From Planctomycetota bacterium (GTDB taxonomy: Bacteria; Planctomycetota; Planctomycetia; Pirellulales; Lacipirellulaceae): DNA of 64,000 nt. The notes beneath the pieces were generated by a model. It saw only the letters and a program-made list of their open reading frames with translations, made no database searches and had not been told where the DNA came from. Both the position numbers and the translations under genes were made by a program. Location: positions 1-64,000 of the forward strand of contig JAJDED010000031.1 in assembly GCA_029259915.1 (NCBI GenBank), given 5' to 3'. Below, in pieces: positions 26,689-37,006 of the stretch (position 1 is the stretch's first letter; every line of letters begins with the position of its first letter).

Positions 26689-26760
26689 ACGGGTATGCAG
26701 GAATCAAATTTCTAGTTTTGTTTTTCAGATTCACGTTGATTTCAAAAGTGAAAAGAAGAT

Positions 26761-26880
26761 TTACCACAGAGACACTGAGAACACGGAGAAAAGAACCATT
26801 AGTATCAATCTTAGGACGGATTGGATTCATCGTTTTCTTGTTTGAAATTACTCTGTGCACTCCGTGACTCCGTGGTGAAA
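26761..26880. repeat. CACAGAG/CACGGAG word inverted repeat
   Basis: ttaccacagagacactgagaacacggagaaaaga ... attactctgtgcactccgtgactccgtggtgaaa. Confidence 0.88.
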
Positions 26881-26911
26881 TTCCTTGTTTTTTTCAGCTT
26901 GATTTGATTAC

Positions 26912-28267
26912 TTAACCGGCGGAAGTCACCGCATTGGGATTCTCCGGCAAAGCCTGTTGCGGTTGGCTGGGCGCTTCGTACGGAAGCGAGAGAACATAAT
27001 CGACGATACTCCACATTTCTGTGTCGGTAAGCGTTCCTTGGGCGCCTGCGCTGGCGGGCCCGCTACCGGGCATTGGCGTACCGGCGATTCCCGCGTAAAC
27101 GCGCCAGAAAATATCGATTCGCCGACGACCGCCGCGGTAAACGCCCTTGCGCAAGTTGCGTGGGATCGCGTTGCGCACCGGGTACAGCGAGTCGGCAACC
27201 ACCGACTTCGCCGCCACCAATTCAGGTTCGGTTTCCCCGGCAAGTGTTTCTAAAAACACTTTGTGGGCCTTGTTCCAATTGTCTTGGTCATCCTGCTGAC
27301 CGTCGCCCAAGCCTGTGGGGCCGTGACACTTCACACAGTTGGCTCGCGGTCCGTAAAAAAGATCGCGTCCCGCGGCAACCGAGGCGGCAATCTCTTCGGG
27401 CGCGCGGTTGTCTTCGGGAATCTCTGCTTCCTCGGGGGCGATCACCGCTTCCGAAGAGGCATTCCAACCGTCAACAATCTCCGCAAGTATTTCGAGAATG
27501 GCCTCGCGCTGATCCGCGTCAGTTTCTGGATCGAGCGGATAACGTTTCATGACCAGATTCCCGTTTTCGTCTTCTTCCTCTTCTTCGCCAAGCTCGTCGA
27601 ATACGTAACGGATAAGCTCGGTTTCCATCTGGCCGCGAATGCTCAGATATTTCACATATTCCACCAACGCTTCGACTTCGGAACTTGGCAACAAAGAGAA
27701 CGAAGGCATGGCCGTGCCGGGTACGCCCTGAATCAGCACCCGGTGTAAATCTTCGTCGGTCGGTTTGGCCGGATTGTAGGTCGATTTGAATTTGTAGACC
27801 GCTTGACGATAGTCGCGCGGATAGGGATTAAGAAACCGTGCCGTGGGCCCACGGCCATCGCCGGTGATTCCATGGCAATGGACGCAATGTTTGCGATACA
27901 AACCTAGATGTTTCCCGGCGGAATCACTCCAAACCGGTCCAGCTGCGATGCGCAGTTTCCCGAGGTCAAGCCCTGTCGACGGCAGAGCGAAAGGCTCGTC
28001 GGGGGTACCGAACAGCCCACCCAGTACGTCGGCAATCTCCTGCTGATACTCGGTCGAGGTTTCGTTAGAAACGGCTTCGACCATGTTCAGCCGAAAAGCG
28101 GGCGGATCCAACTGATCGCAACCGCCAATGAAAGCGACAGCCGTCAGGAGTCCGAGTAGACGAGTTTTATTTGCGAATGAACAAAAATGGATTGGTGTTG
28201 CAAAACCTCGCGCCTTAGGCTGGCTTTGTCTGATTCTGTTAAACGCAATAAAAAAACCGTGGTTCAT
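26912..28267 (-). CDS. Diheme c-type cytochrome (lipoprotein-like N-terminus; start uncertain)
   Basis: HCVHCHGITGDGRGPTARFLNPYPRDYR and NCVKCHGPTGLGDG; GGC near the N-terminus; embedded in the oxidase cluster. Confidence 0.9.
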   Translation of the reverse strand: MNHGFFIAFNRIRQSQPKARGFATPIHFCSFANKTRLLGLLTAVAFIGGCDQLDPPAFRLNMVEAVSNETSTEYQQEIADVLGGLFGTPDEPFALPSTGLDLGKLRIAAGPVWSDSAGKHLGLYRKHCVHCHGITGDGRGPTARFLNPYPRDYRQAVYKFKSTYNPAKPTDEDLHRVLIQGVPGTAMPSFSLLPSSEVEALVEYVKYLSIRGQMETELIRYVFDELGEEEEEDENGNLVMKRYPLDPETDADQREAILEILAEIVDGWNASSEAVIAPEEAEIPEDNRAPEEIAASVAAGRDLFYGPRANCVKCHGPTGLGDGQQDDQDNWNKAHKVFLETLAGETEPELVAAKSVVADSLYPVRNAIPRNLRKGVYRGGRRRIDIFWRVYAGIAGTPMPGSGPASAGAQGTLTDTEMWSIVDYVLSLPYEAPSQPQQALPENPNAVTSAG

Positions 28268-28339
28268 CTCTAGACCATTTAACCGTTGTATTGTTTGACC
28301 AATGAGTTGTGTTTGAAAACAATGTGTGTTTGCCTGCGA

Positions 28340-29269
28340 TTATCCGCCCAGGGACGCGGCGGGGACCGTGACTTTGATCTCTCGGGTTTCGTCTTCCGCA
28401 AGCTTGATTTTGAATCGGCCCTTCTTCGACCACTTGAGGTCTTTTGCCTTGGGAGTATTCAACACCAAAGCGTGTCCGGGCCCGGTGGCGCTTTCGTGCC
28501 AGACCTGAAATTCCAAATCTTCCCCGGCTGGGACGTTTGCGATTTCAAACGTGCCATCGGGATTCGACACCGCGAAGTAGCCGTTTTCGCGCGGGAGAAA
28601 ATAGGCCAACATCCAAGGGTGGATGCTACAGCGGATCGCCACGGGAACCGCCTCTTCCTTTTGTGGAGTGAAGTCGATCGATTGCCCCGCGGGAATCGTT
28701 TGGTTGAACCCGTTTTTGCCTTCGATATTGGTGTTATGCCCGACAGGATCGCTGTTTTTGATTTCGATTGTTTGCCCAAGAGTCAGTGGAAACACGTGGC
28801 TAAGGAAAACACATTTCTCTTGATCGAACAATGTCCGAGCAGCCGGTGGCGAGGCGGCCGAATCGTGCACGCGCGAAGCATTGCGGACATAAATCGCGAC
28901 ATTGGCGATGCCTTTGGTCGCTTCGTCGACGAGCAATGTTTCTTGCAGAGGGGCCCGCCCACTAACGGAACAAGTCGCTTTATCTTTGTTCACGTTGTAA
29001 GGGGGCATTGTGGGTACATCGCCGTCGAACTCGAATTTGCCTTTCAACGACGCCCAACCGGTGCCCGAGGAAACCGCGGCGGTCGCCACGCCGCCTCCGC
29101 CGGCACCCTGCGAGAATGCGGTGCGGATTTTCGACGCTTCCGAAGCTTTTGCCACAGGCCCCAGTTCATCGCCACTCTGGCACCCACCGGCCACCAAGAT
29201 GGCCGCAACCATCAGAGGCGCTAGAAAGGTAAAGCCGATTTTATTTTTTCTTGTCATCAATTTATCCAA
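28340..29269 (-). CDS. Cupredoxin-like / carboxypeptidase-regulatory-like lipoprotein
   Basis: LVAGGCQSGDELG lipobox; IEIKNSDPVGHNTNIEGKNGFNQTIPAGQSIDFTPQKEEAVPVAIRCSIHPWMLAYFLPRENGYFAVSNPDGTFEIANVPAGEDLEFQVWHE. Confidence 0.8.
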   Translation of the reverse strand: MDKLMTRKNKIGFTFLAPLMVAAILVAGGCQSGDELGPVAKASEASKIRTAFSQGAGGGGVATAAVSSGTGWASLKGKFEFDGDVPTMPPYNVNKDKATCSVSGRAPLQETLLVDEATKGIANVAIYVRNASRVHDSAASPPAARTLFDQEKCVFLSHVFPLTLGQTIEIKNSDPVGHNTNIEGKNGFNQTIPAGQSIDFTPQKEEAVPVAIRCSIHPWMLAYFLPRENGYFAVSNPDGTFEIANVPAGEDLEFQVWHESATGPGHALVLNTPKAKDLKWSKKGRFKIKLAEDETREIKVTVPAASLGG

Positions 29270-29287
29270 TACACGCTACTGATCGAA

Positions 29288-30079
29288 TCACAGTCCCAAT
29301 GCAGTGGGTGCGATTTTTATGTCGCCCAAATCGAGCGTACCGCCTGCGGGGATCTCTAGCTTGGCCCGACCTTTGCGGTCGGTCTTGCCGGCTTCGCCGA
29401 GTGCGACATCTTTCAGGTTGCCCTTGGATTCGTGCCAGAAAACAAATTCAAGCTCTCCCGCCGGCATATTACTGATTTCAAAGCTGCCATCTGCGCCGGA
29501 GATGGTCATGTACGGGTTGTCGCGTACCAGGACAAACGACTTCATCCATGGGTGGATGTTGCAAACGACGTTCGATGGGTAAGACTCCTGCTTCTCGAAC
29601 ATTTTTGTTATCGAGCCACTGGCAGGAATCGTTTCGTTGAAGGCTGGGTTCGACAAGGTTTGGAAATTCGTGTTGTGACCCACAGAATCGGAATTGCGGA
29701 TTTCTAACGTTTGCTGAGTTCGCAACAGCAGCACATGCGGCTCGAACCGACAGCCTTTGTTGTCGACCACGGCGGGCTCGGAACCGGAGGATGCCAGGTC
29801 GGGATGCACGTCGACCGACTTTCCCCGTTTGAGGTACAGAAAAACGAAAGCGTTGGCCAAGCCGCCCCCTTCGCCTACTTCGATCGTTTCATCCAAGAGC
29901 TTGTTCTGACCGCAGAACTCAGTGTCTTTATTGACATTCAGCGCCGCGGGGGCAGCCACGCTGCCATCGACAATCAGCCGACCCTTGAGCGAACCCCAAT
30001 CCGCACCGGTTGCCGGAGCAACCGTCGCCAAGACCAAAGAAATCGTCAACATTCCCAGCGAGTTTTTTCTAATGTTCAT
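29288..30079 (-). CDS. Cupredoxin-like secreted protein, tandem paralogue of the preceding gene
   Basis: LEIRNSDSVGHNTNFQTLSNPAFNETIPASGSITKMFEKQESYPSNVVCNIHPWMKSFVLVRDNPYMTISGADGSFEISNMPAGELEFVFWHE. Confidence 0.8.
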   Translation of the reverse strand: MNIRKNSLGMLTISLVLATVAPATGADWGSLKGRLIVDGSVAAPAALNVNKDTEFCGQNKLLDETIEVGEGGGLANAFVFLYLKRGKSVDVHPDLASSGSEPAVVDNKGCRFEPHVLLLRTQQTLEIRNSDSVGHNTNFQTLSNPAFNETIPASGSITKMFEKQESYPSNVVCNIHPWMKSFVLVRDNPYMTISGADGSFEISNMPAGELEFVFWHESKGNLKDVALGEAGKTDRKGRAKLEIPAGGTLDLGDIKIAPTALGL

Positions 30080-30107
30080 AATTTTGTCCCTCTCCTGTTA
30101 AGCACTC

Positions 30108-33100
30108 TTATCTACGTGGTGCAGATTCACTATCTGTATTGGAAGCTCGCGAGCCTCCTTCTGCGGTCGACTTGACCAACGGAGCAATCGAAGTTTGACG
30201 TCTGGCATAAACGTCGAAATTCATCAGCAGATCAATCAATCCTTGCAGTTGCTGGAGACTGCTTCCGGGGAACAGCGTTTGGGCAACTCCGCCAAGGTGT
30301 TCAGCCCCCGCTTTGTAAGGAATGTTCACCGGCATGCCGGTATAGGGCAAAATGCGTTTGGGATTAGCAACCCAATCGCGGACATATTCCGGACGCAGTC
30401 GCCGAGTGACATCCGCCAAGTTGGGACCAAACGTTGTGGGGTCGCCCTGTGGCTGGAAGTCGGCCACCGCGTGGCACTTCACGCAGTAGTTGCCGTCGAC
30501 GACGATGTTCATCGCCTGTTGCAGCCGCTCCGGTTGATCGACTTCCGCATGCGCTAGGTAACTGCTGCGCTGTTCTTGTTTGAATTCGTAGGGGAAATCT
30601 GCCTTGGAAACGGCGGCAAAGTAGTTGACTAGCTTGGCCGATTCGTCGGAGGACATGTGGAAATTGGGCATCCGCATCACGACCGCGGGTCGCAACGGAG
30701 TGGGATCCATCAGAAAACCATGCAACCAATCCGACTGTACTTTTTTGCCTTCCATCATCAACGGCGGCGGCAGCCAGCCCCAGGCTTCGCTCCCCTTGAC
30801 CTGCGGGTTAGTCTGCTTTGCTTTTTCAATCACGCGCGGATAAAGATAGCTGGCCAAATCACCGCCCCATGCAGGCCACGCCTTGCCCCCCGCCGGGCCA
30901 TATCCTTCGCGATCGGCTGGGACCATCAAATCTTGAATCCCGACCAACCACGGTTCGCCCTGAATCACCGAGTCTTTCCATAAGATAAATCGATAATAAG
31001 GATCCGACTCGTCATCGTCCGGCTCCATCGGCAAGCCATCTTCGTCGAAGCGTTCAGCCTTTCCGGTTTGCTCGCTGAACACAGGCAAGCCGTGAATCGT
31101 TGCGTGCAACAAACCGCGATTGTCTTTGACGAGCGAATTGGCGATTTCCAGACGAGAGAATTGTTTGGCCAGGAATGGGTAGTCTTCAAGCTGCGACGGG
31201 CTCTCGAACCAATCTTCCTCGAATGCCAACTGCCACTGCTCCATTTGCAGCGTATGGCAGCCGGCACAATTGAATCGTTCCAGAACTTGTCGGCCTTCGA
31301 CAATTGCCTGCTGCTCGGGAGACGGATCATAGACGAACTTTTCGGCCGGCGGTTCGTTCACCAGTCCCAAAACAAATGCGATCACCGCTTCGCGCTCTTC
31401 GGGCGTGAACGGGAACTTCGGCATCCGTAGCCGCTCGTTGTAGCGTTTGTTCTTGGTGGTCTTGTAATCGAAACTTCGCGGCATCCGCAGCTTTTGCCAG
31501 ATGAAACCGTCGCGACTATGACTATTCAGAGCTTGGATAAAATAGCTTGTGTCGTCGTCAAAATCGGCCGGGTCGAGCCCATGACCGGCATGATCGTCGT
31601 GACCGGCATGTTCGCCGTGCGCGGCTTGCTCGCCCTGAGGATGGCCGGGGCCTTCCAGGAATTTGTGGATGTTTTCGAAGGCGAGCTTCGAGGTTTCCTT
31701 GCGTCCCCATTCGGCTAAAGACGTTCCAATCGTTTTTTCGCCTTCGAAGCCGGGGATGTCGTGACAGCCGAAACAGCCGTGCTTGCTGATCGTGCGGCGT
31801 GCGATATATTCTTTGAGCCGACCGAGCCGATTGCCCGCGTTGATGCCCACCAGTAGTTTTTCGTCTGCTTTGAGCTTCGGCTCCAGATGCGAGGGGATTC
31901 CTTCACGAACAAATTGTTTGGCGCGCGATTCGGGAATCAAATCGCTTGCCAACCATTCGACCGCCAAATCGGCGAGCGCCTGTTGATCCTCGACCAACCA
32001 CTCGCTGGACGGAACTCCCTCCGCCTGCCAATCGCTGGGAGTGCCAAGCAAGAAGACGGCAATGTCGGCAGCCGGATCGGTAACTTTACCCGTTGGTTGG
32101 CCAGCGGCATCTGTTTCGGCAATTGGGTCAAGATACAAATTGGGCATCACGGTCCGCACATGATATCGGTGCGGCTGCTTGATCCAGGAGTAGAGCCAAA
32201 GTGCGCCTTTCTCCGAATCGAACTTCACGCTCACACGCGACAGGTCAGGCCCCTGATCGGCTGTGAAATCGGTGTCGGGGAAGCCGTCGTGCGAATGGCA
32301 CGCCAAACAACCGCGCGATTCAAACAACCACTTGCCACGCTCAGCCAATGGGGGTTCGGTCACCTCGGTGGGCGGCTTGAGATATTCGAACGTATTGCTG
32401 TTGGTCAGCAAGAACTCGGTGAGTGCGCGAATCTCGACCGGTTCGAACCGCTCGCCCTCGGCCAGTTCCTCGGCGTCTTCTGGATCTTGCAAATGTTCGT
32501 GCAAACCAAAGAACTGTGGCATCCGCGTCGTCGGACGGAAGTCGGACGGCTTACGGATCCAGCTGTAAAGCCAGGCGTAATCAACTTTCGCTCCCAGGTA
32601 TCGCAAACTGGGGCCCACTTTGCGGTAGCTGCCGGGGACTTCGACGTCCTTCAAGCTATCCGAAAGTTTGTGCGTAGCAGGGAGAAGCTTCGCTTCGGCG
32701 GCCGTGTCGGACTGCGCGGCCAGCCGGGCATCTTGTTTTACCGCGACCATCAATTGATTTCTGACGCCTGCGTTATCAGCAACCGTTGCCAGTGTTTCCG
32801 CCAGCTTTCGTTCATCTTCCGAAAGCCCGGGGTCCTGCAAAATCTGCAATGCAACGGAGCTATAGTTGGGCTCTTGCCGAATATCGGGGCCAAAGCGCCG
32901 GTTGGGGCCGTCGAAACCTCCGATTTCGTGGCAGCCAAAGCAGCCGTACTCCTCCACAAGCGTCCATCCTTCGACAAGTTTTTCCGCAGGCGGCTCGGGG
33001 AAACGCTCGCTTGGCTCGAGCGAGGCTTTGTCGTAATGGCACTTCGTGCAATTACTCTCGGCAAAGCGAGCCGGCTTCATCGGGAAAATCCAATGGTGAT

Positions 33101-34592
33101 TGTCGAACCAACCGTGCTCGCGTGTCCAAGATACCTGCTGTTCAGCGTTGTTTGGCGTGTGCGAAGTCCAAGGAAATTCGGTGCCGCTGCCCTGCCCGTC
33201 GTGGCAGATCGTGCAGCCGACTACTTTTTCTGGATGCGGGCTTGAATCGCCCAAGTACAAGTCAAGCCGCGGATGGGTGGTGAAAGGATGATCCAGGCCG
33301 CGGCGAACCTTTATCGGAGTTGTTTCTCCCCACGCGGCTTGCTTTAACAAAAAGTTGTCCACCGCTTCGGGTTCGTAAACGGGCACATCCCCTTGCGGAC
33401 CCACCATCAGGATCACGTCGCCCGACTGTAGTCCCGCAAGCGCCGCCAAACTTCCTGGCAAAACATAGTGGACCGTAACTTCTTCGACATAGCCAACCAG
33501 GCTGTCGCCGGTGAGCACCATTCCGTAAACGTCACGCAAATCGCTGTCCGCCTCGGGAGCCGAATTCGGCGTTTGAAGATCAATCGTCAGGTCGCGCTGC
33601 TCTTCAGGCAAAGTAGGATATGCAGGCTCGGAGGGCGCGCCGGGAGCGGATTGCGAAATTGCCCGATGGCATGTTTTGCAACGGTCGAACCGGGCTACTT
33701 GCGAGAAGTTGAAATTGATCGTCAGGTCGGGGAGCCAGATCTGATCGATCCGCACGTTGCCGTCGTACAAAGCGTTGAGCACCGGCCAGCGAGTGATCCA
33801 TTCCAACACATTGGAGGTGTTTAAGTAAACTTGATCGTCGAGCCGGGCCAATTCGGTTTGGAGCGCGTCGCGCTGCTTGGTGATCTCGGTGATGGCGACA
33901 TTCACCTCGTTGCGAACCGCCTCCAAGTTACCACGGTAAGATTTTGCCAAGGCAATCGCAGCAGTGAGTTCGGTAATTTCGTCGGCGAAACCCTGAACTT
34001 TGTCCTGAGCAGCCTGCAACTCCTTTTCACTGGCGCCGCCGCCGACTTTCAAACTCAATGCGCTTAGCGACGCGGTACGATCGGCCGCCACGAATTTACG
34101 CTTGCCGACCAATTGTTTTTCGCGACGTTTGGCTTCCTTGATATAAGGAGCGAATTCGGAAAACAGGTTTTCTCGTTTTTTAACGACACCCTGCTTTTCA
34201 GCCTCGCTGTCCTGAACCGCTTGATCGAAAGCGGCGAATGCCGAATCGAGTGACGCGAAACCCTTGCTTTCGAGGTTCAGCCGTTTGTCTTCTTCCGTGA
34301 CTATGGCCTTGAATTTGTCGACGCACGAGGGATCGATCGCTTGGCATTGAAGTTCTAGCAAGTCGCTTGTGTAGCTCGCCTGCTGCACGTCATATTGATC
34401 GGCCAACTGGTCGCGGCGGGCTTGGATCATCTGCGCTTCTTTATTGCGGTCGGCCATTTGCCAACGCTTCCACTCCCGGTTGTGGTCCTTTGCCAGAAGC
34501 CAGAGCGTGGCAATCGTCATTACGAGCGCAGAAGCACCAAAGACGATGTGCAATGTCTTTTGATCGCGCCAAGTTTGTTCGTTTGCAGGCAT
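30108..34592 (-). CDS. Giant octaheme c-type cytochrome with coiled-coil N-terminus and PDZ-like domain
   Basis: Eight CXXCH motifs read: CKTCH, CTICH, CTKCH, CFGCH, CLACH, CFGCH, CAGCH, CVKCH. N-terminal TM helix; PDZ-like VTVHYVLPGSLAALAGLQSGDVILMVGPQGD. Confidence 0.93.
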   Translation of the reverse strand: MPANEQTWRDQKTLHIVFGASALVMTIATLWLLAKDHNREWKRWQMADRNKEAQMIQARRDQLADQYDVQQASYTSDLLELQCQAIDPSCVDKFKAIVTEEDKRLNLESKGFASLDSAFAAFDQAVQDSEAEKQGVVKKRENLFSEFAPYIKEAKRREKQLVGKRKFVAADRTASLSALSLKVGGGASEKELQAAQDKVQGFADEITELTAAIALAKSYRGNLEAVRNEVNVAITEITKQRDALQTELARLDDQVYLNTSNVLEWITRWPVLNALYDGNVRIDQIWLPDLTINFNFSQVARFDRCKTCHRAISQSAPGAPSEPAYPTLPEEQRDLTIDLQTPNSAPEADSDLRDVYGMVLTGDSLVGYVEEVTVHYVLPGSLAALAGLQSGDVILMVGPQGDVPVYEPEAVDNFLLKQAAWGETTPIKVRRGLDHPFTTHPRLDLYLGDSSPHPEKVVGCTICHDGQGSGTEFPWTSHTPNNAEQQVSWTREHGWFDNHHWIFPMKPARFAESNCTKCHYDKASLEPSERFPEPPAEKLVEGWTLVEEYGCFGCHEIGGFDGPNRRFGPDIRQEPNYSSVALQILQDPGLSEDERKLAETLATVADNAGVRNQLMVAVKQDARLAAQSDTAAEAKLLPATHKLSDSLKDVEVPGSYRKVGPSLRYLGAKVDYAWLYSWIRKPSDFRPTTRMPQFFGLHEHLQDPEDAEELAEGERFEPVEIRALTEFLLTNSNTFEYLKPPTEVTEPPLAERGKWLFESRGCLACHSHDGFPDTDFTADQGPDLSRVSVKFDSEKGALWLYSWIKQPHRYHVRTVMPNLYLDPIAETDAAGQPTGKVTDPAADIAVFLLGTPSDWQAEGVPSSEWLVEDQQALADLAVEWLASDLIPESRAKQFVREGIPSHLEPKLKADEKLLVGINAGNRLGRLKEYIARRTISKHGCFGCHDIPGFEGEKTIGTSLAEWGRKETSKLAFENIHKFLEGPGHPQGEQAAHGEHAGHDDHAGHGLDPADFDDDTSYFIQALNSHSRDGFIWQKLRMPRSFDYKTTKNKRYNERLRMPKFPFTPEEREAVIAFVLGLVNEPPAEKFVYDPSPEQQAIVEGRQVLERFNCAGCHTLQMEQWQLAFEEDWFESPSQLEDYPFLAKQFSRLEIANSLVKDNRGLLHATIHGLPVFSEQTGKAERFDEDGLPMEPDDDESDPYYRFILWKDSVIQGEPWLVGIQDLMVPADREGYGPAGGKAWPAWGGDLASYLYPRVIEKAKQTNPQVKGSEAWGWLPPPLMMEGKKVQSDWLHGFLMDPTPLRPAVVMRMPNFHMSSDESAKLVNYFAAVSKADFPYEFKQEQRSSYLAHAEVDQPERLQQAMNIVVDGNYCVKCHAVADFQPQGDPTTFGPNLADVTRRLRPEYVRDWVANPKRILPYTGMPVNIPYKAGAEHLGGVAQTLFPGSSLQQLQGLIDLLMNFDVYARRQTSIAPLVKSTAEGGSRASNTDSESAPRR

Positions 34593-34694
34593 TTGTTAGT
34601 TATTAGGTGTTAGTTGCTAGGCGCTAGTTGTTAGGCGCTTGGCTCGAAACTTTCCTCGACAACTAGTCGCTAGTAACTAGCAACTAGCGCCTAT
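34593..34694. repeat. Heptad-word intercistronic cassette (TTAGNNN/CTAGNNN)
   Basis: ttagtta ttaggtg ttagttg ctaggcg ctagttg ttaggcg; inverted arm gacaactagtcgctagtaactagcaactagcgcctat. Fills the gap between two genes. Confidence 0.94.
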
Positions 34695-36095
34695 TCAAAA
34701 ATTGAAGAAGAACTCCGGAATCGAAATTAGGTACTTCAGGTTAAACACCCAGCGCAGCACCATCTTGATTGGCAACGATGCCATAAACAGCATTAAATTG
34801 GCCAGGACCATGAAGCGGAGGAAACCCATCCGTTTGTAAAAACCGGGCATGACAAACACGGCCAATATCGGCGGCAAGGCGACGAAATAGCCCAACACCA
34901 ACAAGGTCCCCGGCAACTCGCGACCGAAGAGAATACTGAAAAACTGACCAAATGGACGCAACAAGTCCGATAGCCAAAGCAATTCTGGCGTGGCGGGCAA
35001 ACTCATTCCCAATCCGCGCTCCCAAAAGTACTCGGCCAGGTTCACGTTGTTCAGCGCTTCGACCTTGTGCGCATCCCAATGCTCGTAGGGCCCAAAGAAA
35101 TTCCAGTTCGGCCCTCGCAGTAGAGTTCCGAGAACGATCAGCGTGACCCACATTTCCAGAAAACCGAATTGGAAAACCGCGTAGCTAAACCTACGTTCCT
35201 TGATGGTGTAATAGCCGTTGCCCTTTTTATTGAAGTCGATATAGGGAATCGCCATCAGCCCGGCCACGATCAAGCTGGGCAACACCACGCCCGCCATCCA
35301 GGGATCGTAGTACACCAACATTTCTTGCAAGCCCAGGAAGTACCACGGCGCTTTGGAGGGATTCGGGGTTTTGACACTGCTGGCCGCCTCTTCCAAAGGA
35401 GCCGGCAGCGCGATCGCCCAAAATATTAAAAACGCGGTGAGCGCGATCATGCAGATCAGCTCGATGTAAACCAGGTCGGGCCACACGAGTACTTTTTCGT
35501 TGTCGAGTTTCTCGAGCGGCGGTTCGCCGTTTTCGATGCGCTTGTCGTTTTCTACGGCACGAGAGGTTGCCAGCCACGTGAAAAAGGCGAGCAAAAACAC
35601 CAGCATCACAATCGGCACATTGTCTGGCTTGGCGACGATTTCGTAGAAATCGCGGTCGGTCATCGAAAGGCCCAAAAACAACCACATCAGATTCCAGATC
35701 GACCAGGCAACAGCCGGCCTAACGAAGAACCCGCGGCAGAAATAAAGCACCACCAGCCCGACTGAGGTACCTACGCTGTAAATCACCGGGCCGGTGCCTT
35801 TGTTGATCGCTTCTCGCCACGATTCGGGCAGCGAAGCCCAGCTGGCCAATCCGCTGCCGGCAACGGCAGCCAAGATGGCAAACACAATCCCCACCGCCAG
35901 CCAGACCAGCGCGTTGGTCACGTTCACCGATTTTCCGACGAAAGGGATCGGCAGTTTGAACCAGGTTTTCATCTGGTTGGTGCGCCAAAGATAAAACGCC
36001 GCCAAGCCATTCATTGCCGCCAGCGCAATATAGAAGGGCCCCAAAAACGAGGCGGCCATTTCCAAAAATTGTGCTTCGGTCAGTCCGTGAGTCAT
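34695..36095 (-). CDS. Cytochrome b C-terminal/subunit IV-like membrane protein of a quinol:cytochrome c oxidoreductase
   Basis: TPNPSKAPWYFLGLQEMLVYYDPWMAGVVLPSLIVAGLMAIPYID plus many TM helices; next to cytochrome b N-terminal and Rieske genes. Confidence 0.87.
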   Translation of the reverse strand: MTHGLTEAQFLEMAASFLGPFYIALAAMNGLAAFYLWRTNQMKTWFKLPIPFVGKSVNVTNALVWLAVGIVFAILAAVAGSGLASWASLPESWREAINKGTGPVIYSVGTSVGLVVLYFCRGFFVRPAVAWSIWNLMWLFLGLSMTDRDFYEIVAKPDNVPIVMLVFLLAFFTWLATSRAVENDKRIENGEPPLEKLDNEKVLVWPDLVYIELICMIALTAFLIFWAIALPAPLEEAASSVKTPNPSKAPWYFLGLQEMLVYYDPWMAGVVLPSLIVAGLMAIPYIDFNKKGNGYYTIKERRFSYAVFQFGFLEMWVTLIVLGTLLRGPNWNFFGPYEHWDAHKVEALNNVNLAEYFWERGLGMSLPATPELLWLSDLLRPFGQFFSILFGRELPGTLLVLGYFVALPPILAVFVMPGFYKRMGFLRFMVLANLMLFMASLPIKMVLRWVFNLKYLISIPEFFFNF

Positions 36096-36194
36096 TGGGC
36101 GAGGGGCGAGGAGTGAGGGGCGAGGAGCGAGGGGTTAGGAGCGAAGAGCGAAGGAAATTTCTCGCTCCTCGATCCTCGCCCCTAGCGCCTTTTC
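36096..36194. repeat. Heptad-word intercistronic cassette (GCGAGGN)
   Basis: gcgaggg gcgagga gtgaggg gcgagga gcgaggg gttagga gcgaaga gcgaagg; inverted arm ctcgctcctcgatcctcgcccctagcgcc. Confidence 0.94.
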
Positions 36195-36971
36195 CTACAA
36201 TGGTCCGCTGATGCCGCCGTCCTTTCTTACTCGCCAGAAATGGATCGCTAGTAATAGCGCCACCGCCAGCGGGATTGCGATACAGTGCAGAATATAAAAT
36301 CGGTTGAGCGTCTCTTCACCTACCTCGCGCGCACCAAGTAGCGCAAAGCGGGCATCCGAGGCGTTGGTAATCATGTCGACACCACCCAGGGTCAACAATT
36401 GCTGTCCGGGACCTTCGTGTCCCAGGATGGGCGTCGCCCGTGCCATGTTCGAGCCGACGGTAATCGCCCAGACGGCCAATTGATCCCAAGGTAGGAGATA
36501 TCCAGTAAACGAGAGTAGTAACGTCAACAACAACAAAAAGACGCCGATCACCCAGTTGAATTCCCGCGGCGGTTTGTAACTACCGGTAAGAAACACACGA
36601 TACATGTGCAGCCAGACGGTAATCACCATCGCATGGGCACCCCAGCGATGGATTTCGCGCAAGATGCCCAGCGAATGGACATCGCGCAGCATTTGGATAT
36701 CGGTATAAGCCCACTCGACCGTGGGACGATAGTAGAACATCAGCAGGACGCCGGTCACTGTTTCGACCAAGAACAGAAAGAAGGTCACCCCTCCCATACA
36801 CCATGTATAGGAAAGCGCGATTCCCTGTTTTTTGATCGATACAGGATGCAGATGCAAAAAGAAATTGGTAAGCATCACCACAATCCGATTGCGCCGATCA
36901 AGAGGCATCGGATGGCGGAAAATACTTTTCCAAATTTGCGATTCGCGAATAATCTCGCCTAAACCGGGCAT
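36195..36971 (-). CDS. Cytochrome b N-terminal domain (b6-like, four-helix heme-binding)
   Basis: [117 protein letters not shown]. Confidence 0.95.
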   Translation of the reverse strand: MPGLGEIIRESQIWKSIFRHPMPLDRRNRIVVMLTNFFLHLHPVSIKKQGIALSYTWCMGGVTFFLFLVETVTGVLLMFYYRPTVEWAYTDIQMLRDVHSLGILREIHRWGAHAMVITVWLHMYRVFLTGSYKPPREFNWVIGVFLLLLTLLLSFTGYLLPWDQLAVWAITVGSNMARATPILGHEGPGQQLLTLGGVDMITNASDARFALLGAREVGEETLNRFYILHCIAIPLAVALLLAIHFWRVRKDGGISGPL

Positions 36972-37006
36972 AATTTTAACTTGGCTTATCTAAAGTTCTA
37001 AAAAGT

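Noticed and set aside
31887-33245. 452-aa + strand ORF
   Set aside because: Antisense to the octaheme cytochrome gene, which carries clear CXXCH motifs.
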